Positions 50,504 to 60,346 of a stretch of DNA of 64,000 nt are shown one piece after another. This stretch comes from Elstera cyanobacteriorum (lineage in GTDB: Bacteria > Pseudomonadota > Alphaproteobacteria > Elsterales > Elsteraceae), in NCBI RefSeq assembly GCF_002251735.1, contig NZ_NOXS01000035.1:314814-378813 (forward strand), read 5' to 3'. A program made the translations under genes and the position numbers. Each line of letters opens with the position of its first letter. The stretch's first letter is position 1. A model generated the notes under the pieces. It saw only the letters and a program-made list of their open reading frames with translations, was not told the DNA's origin and did no database searches.

Positions 50504-52272
50504 GCGATCAATCGTCGGGCCGTCGGCCACCAGGAAAAGGCGGGTTTGGCAAGCGTCCGGGCGGCGCAGGCGGCGGTAAGCGCCCGCCGGGGGACCGGCC
50601 CTTCGGCCCGCGTCCGCAGGGCGACCGCCCGCAAGGGGATCGCCCCCAGGGGGAACGGCGTTTCGGCCCGCGCCCCGAGGGAGACCGCCCGCGCGGTCCG
50701 CGTCCACAGGGCGATGGTCCGCGCAGTGACGGCCCGCGCGGCGAGCGTCCGTTCAACAACCGCCCGAAAGCCGACGGCGTCCAGGGCGAGCGTCGCTTCG
50801 GCCCGCGCCCCGAGGGGGACCGTCCACGCGGCCCAAGGCCAGAAGGTGATCGTCCACGCGGCCCAAGGCCAGAAGGTGATCGTCCACGCGGCCCAAGGCC
50901 AGAAGGTGATCGTCCACGCGGCCCAAGGCCGCAGGGCGACCGCTTAGACGGCGCGCCGCGCCGGATGAAGCCGGGGGCGGCTGCCAATCCGCGCGTGCTG
51001 GCCGTCGATCTGATCGGGCAAGTCCTGCGCGGTCGTCGTCCGCTCGACGATGCGTTCGCCGGGCATCCGGGGCTGAAGCCGCTCGATCTGCGTGACCGCG
51101 CCTTTGTTCGCGCGCTGACCGCCGCCGTGCTGCGCCATCTCGGCTTGATCGATGCCGTTATCGCTAAGCTGGTGCGCGAACCGATTAAGCCGCGCGATGC
51201 CGTGGCGGAGGATATTCTGCGCCTGGGCCTTGCCCAACTGCTGATCCTCGAAACCCCGCCCCATGCCGCCGTTTCGGCCACCGTCGCCCTGACGGTCGAA
51301 CTGAACATGGCGCATATGACCGGTTTCGTGAATGCGCTGCTGCGCCGGTTTATCGACGAACATGAAACGCTGCTGGCCAGCATCGACCGCGCCCGCGCCG
51401 CTGTGCCCGCTTGGCTGTGGAAATCCTGGGAAGCCACCTATGGGCTTGAGACGACTCAAGCGATTGCGGCAGGCCTCAGTGGCGAAGCGCCGCTCGATCT
51501 GACGCTGAAAGACCCCGCAACCGCCGCCGAATGGGCTGAGAAGCTGGGGGCGGAAATCCTGCCGACCGGCTCGCTGCGCGTGCAGGAAACCCACGGTCGC
51601 GTTGATGCGCTGCTCGGGTTTTCGCAAGGGGTCTGGTGGGTGCAGGACGCCGGGGCGGCCCTGCCCGCCAAACTACTGGGCAATATCGCCGGGCAGCGCG
51701 TTGTCGATCTCTGCGCGGCACCGGGCGGTAAGACGATGCAGCTTGCCGCCGCCGGGGCCAAGGTCACGGCGCTCGACCGGTCGGCCCAGCGCCTGCGCCG
51801 AGTAACGGAAAACCTCGCCCGCGTCGGCCTGACCGCCGAAACCGTGGCCGATGATGCCGCCTTCTACCGCGCGCCGCGCCCCTTCGACGCCGTTCTGCTC
51901 GATGCGCCCTGCTCGGCGACGGGGACCGCCCGCCGCCACCCGGACGTACTATGGCTGAAACAGCCGGGCGATATCGATACGCTGATCATCGCGCAAGACC
52001 GGCTGCTCGACGCCGCCGCCAAGATGATTTCAACAGGCGGCACGCTAGTTTACTGCGTCTGCTCGTTGGAGCCGGAAGAAGGGCCGGAGCGGATTGCCCG
52101 TTTCCTGGCCCGCGACCGCCGCTTCATCCGCGTGCCGGTGCGCGCGGCGGAAGTGGGCGGCATGGCCGAGTTCATCACCCCGCAGGGCGACCTGCGCACC
52201 CTGCCGAGCCATCTGGCCGACAAGGGTGGGATCGACGGGTTTTATGCCGCGCGGCTGCGGCGGGTTTCGTAA
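50500..52272 (+). CDS. rsmB: 16S rRNA m5C967 methyltransferase RsmB with ~160-residue repetitive N-terminal extension
   Basis: A 590-residue RNA m5C methyltransferase; ordinary RsmB is about 430-450 residues. The NusB-like domain starts near residue 165 ([14 protein letters not shown]). The SAM-binding domain has [33 protein letters not shown] with Cys471, and [14 protein letters not shown] with Cys521, the likely nucleophile. Residues 1-160 are Arg/Pro/Gly/Asp-rich decapeptides such as [10 protein letters not shown]. Part is encoded by identical 30-bp DNA copies. The GTG at 50500 overlaps the htpX stop and has GGAGG eight bases upstream. The basic tail may bind RNA (inference). Confidence 0.93.
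   Translation: MSDQSSGRRPPGKGGFGKRPGGAGGGKRPPGDRPFGPRPQGDRPQGDRPQGERRFGPRPEGDRPRGPRPQGDGPRSDGPRGERPFNNRPKADGVQGERRFGPRPEGDRPRGPRPEGDRPRGPRPEGDRPRGPRPEGDRPRGPRPQGDRLDGAPRRMKPGAAANPRVLAVDLIGQVLRGRRPLDDAFAGHPGLKPLDLRDRAFVRALTAAVLRHLGLIDAVIAKLVREPIKPRDAVAEDILRLGLAQLLILETPPHAAVSATVALTVELNMAHMTGFVNALLRRFIDEHETLLASIDRARAAVPAWLWKSWEATYGLETTQAIAAGLSGEAPLDLTLKDPATAAEWAEKLGAEILPTGSLRVQETHGRVDALLGFSQGVWWVQDAGAALPAKLLGNIAGQRVVDLCAAPGGKTMQLAAAGAKVTALDRSAQRLRRVTENLARVGLTAETVADDAAFYRAPRPFDAVLLDAPCSATGTARRHPDVLWLKQPGDIDTLIIAQDRLLDAAAKMISTGGTLVYCVCSLEPEEGPERIARFLARDRRFIRVPVRAAEVGGMAEFITPQGDLRTLPSHLADKGGIDGFYAARLRRVS
50821..50930 (+). repeat. In-frame 30-bp minisatellite in rsmB
   Basis: Three identical 30-base units start at 50821, 50851 and 50881, and the first 20 bases of a fourth follow at 50911-50930. 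The unit encodes [10 protein letters not shown] in frame, so copy-number change would alter the protein length by ten residues without breaking the frame. Diverged copies flank it on both sides. Confidence 0.95.
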
Positions 52273-52287
52273 CGGAGTCTCACGGGA

Positions 52288-52950
52288 ATGCAGAAAGCCA
52301 CCCGGATCGCCCCCTCGATCCTCTCCGCCGATTTCGCCAAACTGGGCGAGGAAGTGGCCGCCATCACCGCCGCCGGGGCCGATATGGTCCATGTCGATGT
52401 GATGGACGGGCATTTCGTGCCGAATATCACCATCGGCCCCGCCGTGGTAAAGGCGCTGCGCCCGCATTCGGCGCTGCCCTTCGACGTGCATCTGATGATC
52501 GCGCCCGTCGATGCCTATGTTGCGGGGTTTGCCGAGGCGGGGGCGGATATCATCAGCTTCCACCCGGAAGCCGGGCCGCATCCGCACCGCACGGTGCAGT
52601 TGATCAAATCCTTCGGCAAAAAGGCCGGGATCGTGCTGAACCCGCACACGCCGGTCGAGATGATCGATTATCTGATCGAGGATCTCGATCTTATTCTCGT
52701 CATGTCGGTCAACCCCGGCTTCGGCGGCCAAAGCTTTATCGACAGCCAATTGCGCAAGATCGAAATCCTGCGCAAACGCATCGACGCGACGGGCAAGCCC
52801 ATCGATCTCGAAGTCGATGGTGGCATCACGGTCGAAACGGCGCCGCGCGCGGTTGCCGCCGGGGCCGATCTGCTGGTTGCCGGCACCGCCACCTTCAAGG
52901 GCGGCCCGGCCGCCTATGCCGAGAATATCCGGCGCCTGAAGGCGGTGTAA
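52288..52950 (+). CDS. rpe: Ribulose-phosphate 3-epimerase
   Basis: A 220-residue TIM-barrel enzyme interconverting ribulose-5-P and xylulose-5-P. The family signatures APSILSADFAKLGEE, DMVHVDVMDGHFVPNITIGP (metal and catalytic Asp) and LVMSVNPGFGGQSFI are complete (the last reads ILVMSVNPGFGGQSFID), and DGGITVETAP binds phosphate. It lies 15 bases after rsmB and 25 bases before the heparinase gene. This order is common in alphaproteobacteria. Confidence 0.96.
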   Translation: MQKATRIAPSILSADFAKLGEEVAAITAAGADMVHVDVMDGHFVPNITIGPAVVKALRPHSALPFDVHLMIAPVDAYVAGFAEAGADIISFHPEAGPHPHRTVQLIKSFGKKAGIVLNPHTPVEMIDYLIEDLDLILVMSVNPGFGGQSFIDSQLRKIEILRKRIDATGKPIDLEVDGGITVETAPRAVAAGADLLVAGTATFKGGPAAYAENIRRLKAV

Positions 52951-52975
52951 TCGGTCGCAGCGGGCGAGACGCGGG

Positions 52976-54679
52976 ATGGCAGCCTGGACCTGGGTACGGC
53001 ACGCGCGTTTCCTCTCGCCATTCTATTGGCGGAAGCTGGACCGCGACCCGCCGGACGCGATCCGCCTCCCCCTGCCGTCGCTGTGGGAGCGGGAGGAGGG
53101 AGAGGCAACCGACGAGCCATCGCCCCGCGCGGCGACGGCGACCCTTGAGGGCACCTTCGTCTTTTTCGGCGAAAGTCACCGCCTGGGGGATAACGATAGC
53201 ACCTGGCTGCCCGAAGGCAGTTCGGCGGCTTGGCGGGCGGAACTCCATAGTTTCGACTGGCTTCAGGGCCTGCGCGCCCTTGGCACTGCCCACGCCCACG
53301 ATACGGCGCGCGAACTCGTCGGGCGCTGGATCGCCGATCACGGCCATTGGCACCCAGTGTCCTGGCGGCCCGACTGCGTTGGGCGGCGGGTCGCGGCATG
53401 GCTGCACACACTCGATATTCTACTGGCCCCGGCGGAAGACCGGCTGCGCGCGCCGCTGCTCGCCTCCCTCGGGCGGCAGGGGCGCTATCTGATCGATGCG
53501 GCACCGATGGCCGCCGCCGGGCTGCCGCGCGTCCAGGCCTTTACCGGGTTAGCGCTCGCAACCCTTGCCCTGCCGCTGCCGCCCGATCTGGCCGGGGCAG
53601 CGGAAAAATCCGTCGCCGCCCTCAGCGAGACCTTGATCACCGAGGATATTCGCCCCGACGGCGGCCTGCTGGAACGCTGCCCTTCCGCCCAATTGCGCGC
53701 CACCGAAGCGCTGCTGTCGGTCCGGGCGGCCTATGGCGCTGCCCAAGTGACGCCGCCCGCCGCCCTCAGCCTCGCGCTTGATCGCATCGTGCCAATGCTG
53801 CGCTTCTTCTGTTTGGGCGATGGCGCTTTGGCGTTGTTCAACGGCGGGCAGGAGGAAACGGCGGCGCGGCTCGATGCCGTCTTTGACCGGGCGGGCGGCG
53901 GCGCCAAGACGCCCCAGGGCGCCCCCCATAGCGGGTTTCAGCGGCTGGAGCGCGGCCAAACCATCGCGGTCATCGACTGCGGCAGCAATCTTAGCGCTGG
54001 GCGGGCGGAGGCCGGGGCGCCGCTGCTCTACCCGCTCGGTGGTGCCCCCCACGCTGGTCCGTTGAGTTTTGAACTGTCGGACGGCGAAGAACGGCTGATC
54101 GTCAACTGCGGGGCGCACCGCTTGGCGGACGACCGCTGGCGCAAAGCCCAGCGCGCCACCGCCGCCCACTCCACCCTGACGCTGAACGACCGTTCCTGCG
54201 GCGAGTTCGATTCCGATGGCCGGATGACGCGCGGCGCCGCCCATGTCACGGTCAGCCGGGAGGAAAGCCCAGATGGCGTTTGGCTCGACCTTAGCCACGA
54301 CGGCTATATCGGTCCCTTCGGCCTGCTCGTGCAGCGCCGCCTGTTCCTATCCGCCGATGGGCGCGATTTGCGCGGCGAAGACCGGCTGGTCCCCGGGGGC
54401 GGCGAGATGGGCTATGGCATCGCGCCTTTCGTGCTGCGCTTTCATCTGCACCCAGACGTGCAAGCCAGCCTGAGCGCCGATACCCCCGCCGTTCTGCTGC
54501 GCACGGCGAGCGGCAGCCGCTGGCGCCTGCGCGCCGCCGGGGCGGCCTTAGCCTTGGGTGACTCTGTCTACCTCGGTTCGGGGGTGGACATGCGCCGCTG
54601 CCAACAGATTATCCTGACCGGTGAAACCGAAGGCGCGGGCGCAACGGTCAAATGGGCGCTGCGGCGGGAAGACGGGTAG
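52976..54679 (+). CDS. Heparinase II/III-family protein
   Basis: A 567-residue polysaccharide-lyase-like protein. The N-terminal all-alpha toroid (about residues 60-320) includes WIADHGHWHPVSWRPDCVGRRVAAW. The C-terminal beta domain carries GGAPHAGPLSFELSDGEERLIVNCG, AAHSTLTLNDRSCGEF and FVLRFHLHPDVQAS. No signal peptide is apparent. Members next to rpe (often followed by purH) are conserved across alphaproteobacteria, but their substrate is unknown; true heparin cleavage is unlikely. Here purH is absent and a toxin-antitoxin pair follows instead. Confidence 0.9.
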   Translation: MAAWTWVRHARFLSPFYWRKLDRDPPDAIRLPLPSLWEREEGEATDEPSPRAATATLEGTFVFFGESHRLGDNDSTWLPEGSSAAWRAELHSFDWLQGLRALGTAHAHDTARELVGRWIADHGHWHPVSWRPDCVGRRVAAWLHTLDILLAPAEDRLRAPLLASLGRQGRYLIDAAPMAAAGLPRVQAFTGLALATLALPLPPDLAGAAEKSVAALSETLITEDIRPDGGLLERCPSAQLRATEALLSVRAAYGAAQVTPPAALSLALDRIVPMLRFFCLGDGALALFNGGQEETAARLDAVFDRAGGGAKTPQGAPHSGFQRLERGQTIAVIDCGSNLSAGRAEAGAPLLYPLGGAPHAGPLSFELSDGEERLIVNCGAHRLADDRWRKAQRATAAHSTLTLNDRSCGEFDSDGRMTRGAAHVTVSREESPDGVWLDLSHDGYIGPFGLLVQRRLFLSADGRDLRGEDRLVPGGGEMGYGIAPFVLRFHLHPDVQASLSADTPAVLLRTASGSRWRLRAAGAALALGDSVYLGSGVDMRRCQQIILTGETEGAGATVKWALRREDG

Positions 54680-54738
54680 GCTGCCTTGTTTTACGCAAGG
54701 AAATTCCTTACGCTCCTGATACCGGATGGGAGCCGCGA

Positions 54739-54951
54739 ATGATCAGCAGCAAGCTCACGACAAAAGCGCAGACCACGATCCCGCAAGCGGTGCGCCTTGC
54801 CCTGCACCTGCAGCCGGGAGACGAGATCGTCTATCGCATCGAACAGGGCCGCGTTGTCCTTACGAAAGCTGCGCCTGCTGCCGATGATCCCTTCGCCACC
54901 TTCAGCGAATGGGCCAGCGATGCCGATGCCCGCGCCTATGCCGATCTTTGA
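54739..54951 (+). CDS. AbrB/MazE-type antitoxin
   Basis: A 70-residue swapped-hairpin protein: SSKLTTKAQTTIPQAVRLALHLQPGDEIVYRIEQGRVVLTKA is a complete SpoVT-AbrB DNA-binding domain, and the C-terminus (DPFATFSEWASDADARAYADL) is a likely toxin-binding tail. ATG 54739 follows GGGAG. The downstream MazF-like gene overlaps its 3' end by 14 bases, the usual arrangement for antitoxin and toxin. Confidence 0.88.
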   Translation: MISSKLTTKAQTTIPQAVRLALHLQPGDEIVYRIEQGRVVLTKAAPAADDPFATFSEWASDADARAYADL

Positions 54952-55297
54952 GCCGGGGGATGTCGTCAAGGTTCCGTTCCCCTACACGGATCGGGCAACC
55001 CGTCAGCGCCGCCCGGCCCTGGTTATTGCCGCAGAAGGCTTAGGGATAGACCGGAGGCTACTGTGGGTTCTGATGATCACCAGCGCCGAAAATCGCGCAT
55101 GGCCGGGCGATGTTAGCCTGGAGGCAAGTTATGCGGCAGCAGGGCTTCCCGCCCCCTCGCTGATCCGAACGGTTAAGATTGCAACCATTGACGTCAGGGA
55201 TGTAACCTCATTGGGCCGCATCCAGGCCGATGAACTGGCAGAGGTCCGCGCGCAGGTCCAAACCCATCTAGGAAACAGGCAAGCCCTGCTGACCTGA
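54938..55297 (+). CDS. MazF/PemK-family toxin (mRNA interferase)
   Basis: A 119-residue MazF-like ribonuclease. It begins MPIFEPGDVVKVPFPYTDRATRQRRPALVIA, the family's N-terminal strand with the Pro-Phe-P(Y/F)xD motif, and has ITSAENRAWPGDVSL. The C-terminal TVKIATIDVRDVTSLGRIQADEL is a usual MazF feature. ATG 54938 lies inside the antitoxin gene (14-base overlap), implying coupled translation. Alternative in-frame ATGs a few codons earlier exist. Full length suggests function. Confidence 0.88.
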   Translation: MPIFEPGDVVKVPFPYTDRATRQRRPALVIAAEGLGIDRRLLWVLMITSAENRAWPGDVSLEASYAAAGLPAPSLIRTVKIATIDVRDVTSLGRIQADELAEVRAQVQTHLGNRQALLT

Positions 55298-55528
55298 TTG
55301 AAAAATAAGCGCTTTTCGGCCTGTAGTGCAGGAATGAGAACTACTTTTTTCTGGCTTCGGGCCTGAGAAAACCGCATATCCAAACCGTGGCAGGATGCTT
55401 CAATCCGCCGCAGCCCGTGTTATAAAGCAGAAAAAAATCAGCAGAAAATACACGGTAAACTTGGAATTCGCTCGATGCTCGCCCGCCGGGCCGGATGCCT
55501 CCCCATCCGCCCGCACCAGGAGGAAAGA
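55298..55528. promoter_or_regulatory. Upstream region of gdhB
   Basis: This 231-base stretch has no convincing gene. It contains A/T-rich blocks at about 55340-55350 and 55428-55440 before the GC-rich start region and presumably carries the gdhB promoter. Boxes could not be fixed. Confidence 0.4.
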
Positions 55529-58500
55529 ATGGGCCTAACGACGGAAGCGTTGCGCAATCAGGTGCTGGAAGCGGTGGCAGGACGATTGGACGGCGATCTT
55601 GCTGCCTTCGCCCGGTCGCTGTTCAGTGGTTTGTCACGGACCGACCTTGCGGCGCGCACCCCGGACGATCTTGTCGCCTGCGCCCGCTCGCTCTGGGATT
55701 TCGCTGCAACCCGCGCCCCCGGTACGGCAAAGCTGCGCGTCCTGCGCCCGGACCCCGCCCAATCGGCGTGGCTCGGCACGCCGATCCTGGTCGAGATCGT
55801 TAACGACGATATGCCCTTCTTGGTCGATACGGTCACCAGCGCGCTATCGACCGGGCGGTTGGCCGCCGATCTGACCGTCGACCTCATTCTGCACCCTATT
55901 GTCCGCGTCACGCGCGATGGTAAGGGCAACCGTACCGCCTATGGCGCGGGCCAAGCCGAATCGGTGATGCAAATCGGCCTTGGCGGCACGGTGGAAGACG
56001 AAGATTTCCCCGCCATCGAAGCCTCGCTAACCCAAGCGCTGGCCGATACGCGGGCCGCTGTGCAGGACTGGCGGGCGATGCTGCACCGGCTGTCGCTGAT
56101 CACGGCAGAACTGGACGACCCAGCCCTCGCCAGCGCCCCCATCGGCGCCGCAGAAATCGAAGAAACCAAGGCCTTCCTAACCTGGTTGGCCGATAATCAC
56201 ATGACGCTGCTCGGCTTCCGCGAATATGTCTTCGATACGGTGGATGGCGAGCCGGTCATGAAGGTCGCCGACGAGGCGGGCCTCGGCATTCTGCGCGATC
56301 CCAACGTGTCGATCTTCGACGGCGTGCGCAATCTGACCGCCCTGCCCCCAGAAGTCCGCGCCTTCCTTGAATCACCGACGCTGCTGACCGTAACCAAGGC
56401 CAATCAGCGCGCCACCGTGCACCGCCCAGTGCATATGGATGTTGTATCGATCAAGAAGCTCGACGCCAGCGGCAAAGTGGTCGCCGAACGCCGCTTCGTC
56501 GGTCTGTTCACCGGCCGCGTTTACAATGACAGCCCGCGCACTATTCCCGTGCTGCGCCAGAAGGTCGATTTCGTTATCGAGCGCGCGGGGCTGCAACCAG
56601 CCAGCCATGATGGCAAGGCGCTGCTGCAAATCCTCGAAACCTATCCGCGCGATGAACTGTTCCAGATCGACGCCGGGGAACTGCTGGAAACGGCGCTCAG
56701 CGTTCTGCAACTGCAAGACCGCCGCCGCATCGCCCTGTTCGTTCGGCGCGATCCTTTTGCGCGTTATGTCTCCTGCCTGATCTACGTGCCGCGCGACCGC
56801 TACGATAATGCGCTTCGCGAACGCTTCCACGGGATCTTGGCGGAAGGCTTCGGCGGGCGGATTTCCGCCTCCTATATCCAACTGTCTGAATCACCGCTGG
56901 CGCGGTTGCACATCATCGTCAAAACCAACCGCGACGATGCGCGCCCGGACGTTGACCCGGCGGAAATCGAACGCCGTCTGGTCGAAGCCGGGCGCGGTTG
57001 GGCCGATCAGATGCAGGCTGCCCTGGGCCGGGTTATCCCCCCGGCGGGCGCCACGCGCGGCGGATTATTGCGCCGCTTCATGAACGCCTTCCCGGCGGCC
57101 TACCGCGAAAAATTCACTGGCGATGACGCCGTGGCCGATCTGCCGCGCGTGCTGAACGCTGGGAATGGCGACACGGTTTTCTGGCTCTATCGCCGCCCGG
57201 ACGCCGCCGAAACCGACCTGAGCTTTAAGATTTTCCGCACTGGCCAGCCGGTCGCCTTGTCGGACGTGCTGCCGATGCTGGAAAATCGCGGCCTGCGCGT
57301 CCTCAGCGAAACCCCCTTCAAGCTGCGCCCGCTGACCGCCGACGGCCAGCCCGCCGCCCGCGTTTGGTTGCAAGACCTTGACGTGCAGGTGCAGGACAAG
57401 CGCCCGGTGGGGCTGGAAGACGTGCGCGACCGCTTCCACGCTGCGTTCGCCGCCACCTGGAGCGGCAAGGCCGAGGATGACGGTTTTAACCGCCTGATCC
57501 TCTCAGCAGGCCTCGATTGGCGCGAAGTGGTCATCCTGCGCGCCTACGCCAAATATCTGAAGCAGGCCGGGCTGACCTATAGCCAGAGCTATCTTGAGCA
57601 AGCGCTGGCCAATCAATCGGCCATCGCCGCGCTGCTGGTGGCGCTGTTCCACGCCCGCTTCGACCCCGCCCGCGCTGACGAAATCCGCGCCGCCGGGCTG
57701 GTGGTGGAGATCGAACACGCGCTGGACGCCGTGACCGCGCTGGATGAAGACCGCATTCTGCGCCGCTACCTGAACCTGATCCTGTCCACCCTGCGCACCA
57801 ATTTCTATCAGGTCGGTGCGGATGGGCTGCCGAAGGCCTATGTCAGCTTCAAGCTGGATAGCGGCAAGATCGACGATCTGCCGAAACCCCGCCCGCTGTA
57901 CGAAATCTGGGTCTATTCGCCCGATGTTGAAGCCGTGCATCTGCGCGGCGGCAAAGTGGCGCGCGGCGGTATCCGCTGGTCCGACCGGCGCGAAGATTTC
58001 CGCACCGAAATTCTGGGCCTGCTCAAAGCCCAGACGGTGAAGAATGCCGTGATCGTCCCCGTTGGCTCCAAGGGCGGCTTCTTTGTGAAACGCCCGGTGG
58101 CGCCCGACGCGGGACGGCAGGCCGTCCTCGCCCACGCCATCGAATGCTACAAGACGATGATGCGCGGGCTGCTCGATATTACCGACAACCGCAAAGAAGG
58201 CGCCATCGTGCCGCCGCCGAACGTGGTGCGCCACGATCCCGATGATCCCTATCTGGTCGTCGCGGCGGATAAGGGCACGGCGACCTTCTCCGACATCGCC
58301 AATGGCGTTAGCCGGGAGTATGGCTTCTGGCTGGACGACGCCTTCGCCTCCGGCGGCTCGGCGGGCTACGACCATAAGGCGCTGGGCATTACCGCGCGCG
58401 GCGCTTGGGTGGCCGTCGAACGCCACCTGCGCGAAGCGGGTATCGACCTGAAGCAACAGGAAATCTCCGTCGTCGGCATCGGCGATATGTCGGGCGACGT

Positions 58501-60262
58501 GTTTGGCAATGGGTTGCTGCATTCCGATAAGCTGCGGCTGGTCGGGGCCTTCAACCATCTGCATATTTTCATCGACCCGACCCCGGACGCGGCCAAGAGC
58601 TTTGCCGAACGTCAGCGCATGTTCGCCCTGCCAAGCTCCACCTGGAAAGATTACGACACCTCGGTACTCTCCCCCGGCGGCGCGATCTTCGACCGGTCGG
58701 CGAAAATCGTAAAGCTGACGCCGGAGATCCAGGCGGCCTTCAACATCGACCGCGACCAGATAACACCCGCCGATCTTATTCAGGTGCTGTTGCGCGCGCC
58801 GGTCGATCTTCTGTGGTTCGGCGGCATCGGCACCTACATCAAGGCCCAGGACGAGAATAACGCCACCGTCGGCGACCGCGCCAACGATGCCCTGCGCATC
58901 GACGGACGTGAAGTACGGGCCAAGGTCATCGGCGAAGGCGCGAACCTCGGCGTGACGCAAAAGGGCCGAATCGAAGCCGGGCTTGCGGGCGTTCGCCTCA
59001 ATACCGACGCCATCGACAATTCCGCCGGGGTCGATTGCTCCGACCACGAAGTGAATATCAAGATCCTGCTGGGCGATCCGGTGCAGCGCAGCGATCTTGA
59101 TATTCCGGGCCGCGATGCGCTGGTCGCCAGCATGGCGAACGAAGTGTGCCAGCATGTGCTGCGCGATAATTACCTGCAGACCTTCGCCCTCTCCGCTGCC
59201 CAACACGAGGGCGGGGAGTATGTGGAAACCGCCCGCCGCCTGATGGTGCGGCTGGAAAAGGAAGTGGCGCTCGACCGTGCCCTTGAAAGCCTGCCGAACC
59301 CGGCGCAGCTCGACGCCCGCCGCGCGGCCGGGCTGGCCTTGGTCCGCCCGGAACTGGCGCCGCTGCTCGCCTGGTCGAAGATCGCGGTCTATAACAAGCT
59401 GCTACCCTCGGCGATCATCGACGATCCGGCTTTCGATGCCGATCTGATCGGCTATTTCCCGCCCGTCCTGGGGCAAGATTACCGTGAGGTGATCCTGCGC
59501 CACGGGCTGCGCCGGGAAATCATCGCGACCGTGCTAACCAACGAAATGGTGAACCGGGGCGGGATCGCCCTCTTCTCCGACCTTGAGGCCGAAACCGGCC
59601 ATAGTATCGCCGATCTGACCCGTGCCTATGCCATCGCGCGCGGCGCCCTTGACCTACCGGCCCTGTGGGCAGAGATCGAGGCGCTCGACGGCCACGGCCC
59701 GGCGTCCGACCAACTGGCGCTCTACCGCGCCAGCGCCAAAGCCCTGGAAGCCGCGATGCGCTGGGTACTGCGCCAATCGCTGCCCCAGGGGATCGACGCC
59801 GCCCTTGCCGTCCTCAGCCCGGCGATTGCCAAACTGCGCGGCGGTACACCGGCAACGCTGGCGGAGAAAATCGCCGCCCTCGGTCTGCTGGTGCAACGGC
59901 TCGACGTGCTGGCGGTTGCTGAAAAGGCGCACGCCGATATCGACGCGGCGGGCGCCGCCTTCGCTGCGGTCGGTCAACGCTTGGGCTTCGACACTCTGCG
60001 CAGCGCCGTGGCCACCGCCCCGGCCCCGGACGGATGGACCCGCGCGGCACTGACCGGCCTTGCCGGGGACTTCGCCCGCCTGCACGAAACCATCGCCCAG
60101 GCCGCCCTCGGCCACCGCGACGGTCTCGACGGCTGGCTCGCCGACCGGCCCGACGCGCTGAAAGCCGCCGACGCCCTGCTTGCCGACCTGACCGCCCAAC
60201 CGGGTGCCGACCTCGCCCGGCTCACCGTGGCGGAACGGACCCTGCGGGCGTTGGTGGGGTAA
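55529..60262 (+). CDS. gdhB: NAD-specific glutamate dehydrogenase, large L180-type
   Basis: A 1577-residue NAD-dependent glutamate dehydrogenase of the large bacterial class (GdhB/L180). It has long N-terminal ACT-like regulatory regions and a central catalytic core. The core includes VHLRGGKVARGGIRWSDRREDFRTEILGLLKAQTVKNAVIVPVGSKGGFF (in pieces) and YGFWLDDAFASGGSAGYDHKALGITARGAWVAVERHL with the family motif GIGDMSGDVFGNGLL. It turns glutamate into 2-oxoglutarate and ammonia, a catabolic reaction that fits the putA product. ATG 55529 has CAGGAGGAAAGA directly before it; in-frame sequence upstream to 55475 lacks this. Confidence 0.96.
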   Translation: MGLTTEALRNQVLEAVAGRLDGDLAAFARSLFSGLSRTDLAARTPDDLVACARSLWDFAATRAPGTAKLRVLRPDPAQSAWLGTPILVEIVNDDMPFLVDTVTSALSTGRLAADLTVDLILHPIVRVTRDGKGNRTAYGAGQAESVMQIGLGGTVEDEDFPAIEASLTQALADTRAAVQDWRAMLHRLSLITAELDDPALASAPIGAAEIEETKAFLTWLADNHMTLLGFREYVFDTVDGEPVMKVADEAGLGILRDPNVSIFDGVRNLTALPPEVRAFLESPTLLTVTKANQRATVHRPVHMDVVSIKKLDASGKVVAERRFVGLFTGRVYNDSPRTIPVLRQKVDFVIERAGLQPASHDGKALLQILETYPRDELFQIDAGELLETALSVLQLQDRRRIALFVRRDPFARYVSCLIYVPRDRYDNALRERFHGILAEGFGGRISASYIQLSESPLARLHIIVKTNRDDARPDVDPAEIERRLVEAGRGWADQMQAALGRVIPPAGATRGGLLRRFMNAFPAAYREKFTGDDAVADLPRVLNAGNGDTVFWLYRRPDAAETDLSFKIFRTGQPVALSDVLPMLENRGLRVLSETPFKLRPLTADGQPAARVWLQDLDVQVQDKRPVGLEDVRDRFHAAFAATWSGKAEDDGFNRLILSAGLDWREVVILRAYAKYLKQAGLTYSQSYLEQALANQSAIAALLVALFHARFDPARADEIRAAGLVVEIEHALDAVTALDEDRILRRYLNLILSTLRTNFYQVGADGLPKAYVSFKLDSGKIDDLPKPRPLYEIWVYSPDVEAVHLRGGKVARGGIRWSDRREDFRTEILGLLKAQTVKNAVIVPVGSKGGFFVKRPVAPDAGRQAVLAHAIECYKTMMRGLLDITDNRKEGAIVPPPNVVRHDPDDPYLVVAADKGTATFSDIANGVSREYGFWLDDAFASGGSAGYDHKALGITARGAWVAVERHLREAGIDLKQQEISVVGIGDMSGDVFGNGLLHSDKLRLVGAFNHLHIFIDPTPDAAKSFAERQRMFALPSSTWKDYDTSVLSPGGAIFDRSAKIVKLTPEIQAAFNIDRDQITPADLIQVLLRAPVDLLWFGGIGTYIKAQDENNATVGDRANDALRIDGREVRAKVIGEGANLGVTQKGRIEAGLAGVRLNTDAIDNSAGVDCSDHEVNIKILLGDPVQRSDLDIPGRDALVASMANEVCQHVLRDNYLQTFALSAAQHEGGEYVETARRLMVRLEKEVALDRALESLPNPAQLDARRAAGLALVRPELAPLLAWSKIAVYNKLLPSAIIDDPAFDADLIGYFPPVLGQDYREVILRHGLRREIIATVLTNEMVNRGGIALFSDLEAETGHSIADLTRAYAIARGALDLPALWAEIEALDGHGPASDQLALYRASAKALEAAMRWVLRQSLPQGIDAALAVLSPAIAKLRGGTPATLAEKIAALGLLVQRLDVLAVAEKAHADIDAAGAAFAAVGQRLGFDTLRSAVATAPAPDGWTRAALTGLAGDFARLHETIAQAALGHRDGLDGWLADRPDALKAADALLADLTAQPGADLARLTVAERTLRALVG

Positions 60263-60297
60263 GGAGACCCCAGGGGCTGGCCGCCCCTAGACCCGGC

Positions 60298-60319
60298 CCA
60301 AGGGGCTTCGGCCCCTTGG
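60298..60319. terminator. UUCG-tetraloop hairpin between gdhB and lysE
   Basis: CCAAGGGGC at 60298-60306 pairs perfectly with GCCCCTTGG at 60311-60319 around TTCG, a very stable tetraloop. It sits between convergent genes, so it can end either transcript; a U tract is weak. The sequence type often recurs between genes in GC-rich alphaproteobacteria. Confidence 0.6.
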
Positions 60320-60346
60320 AACCCGGCTTATTCAGGTAGACTGCTC

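Noticed and set aside
50821-50930. Regular 30-bp repeats suggestive of a CRISPR array
   Set aside because: Units are directly adjacent with no spacers, lie in the rsmB reading frame, and no cas gene is present.
57503-59206. A 567-codon open frame on the minus strand opposite gdhB
   Set aside because: It lies wholly inside the well-supported gdhB gene in an antisense frame; long antisense frames arise from GC-rich codon bias. It has no family motif and no ribosome site.
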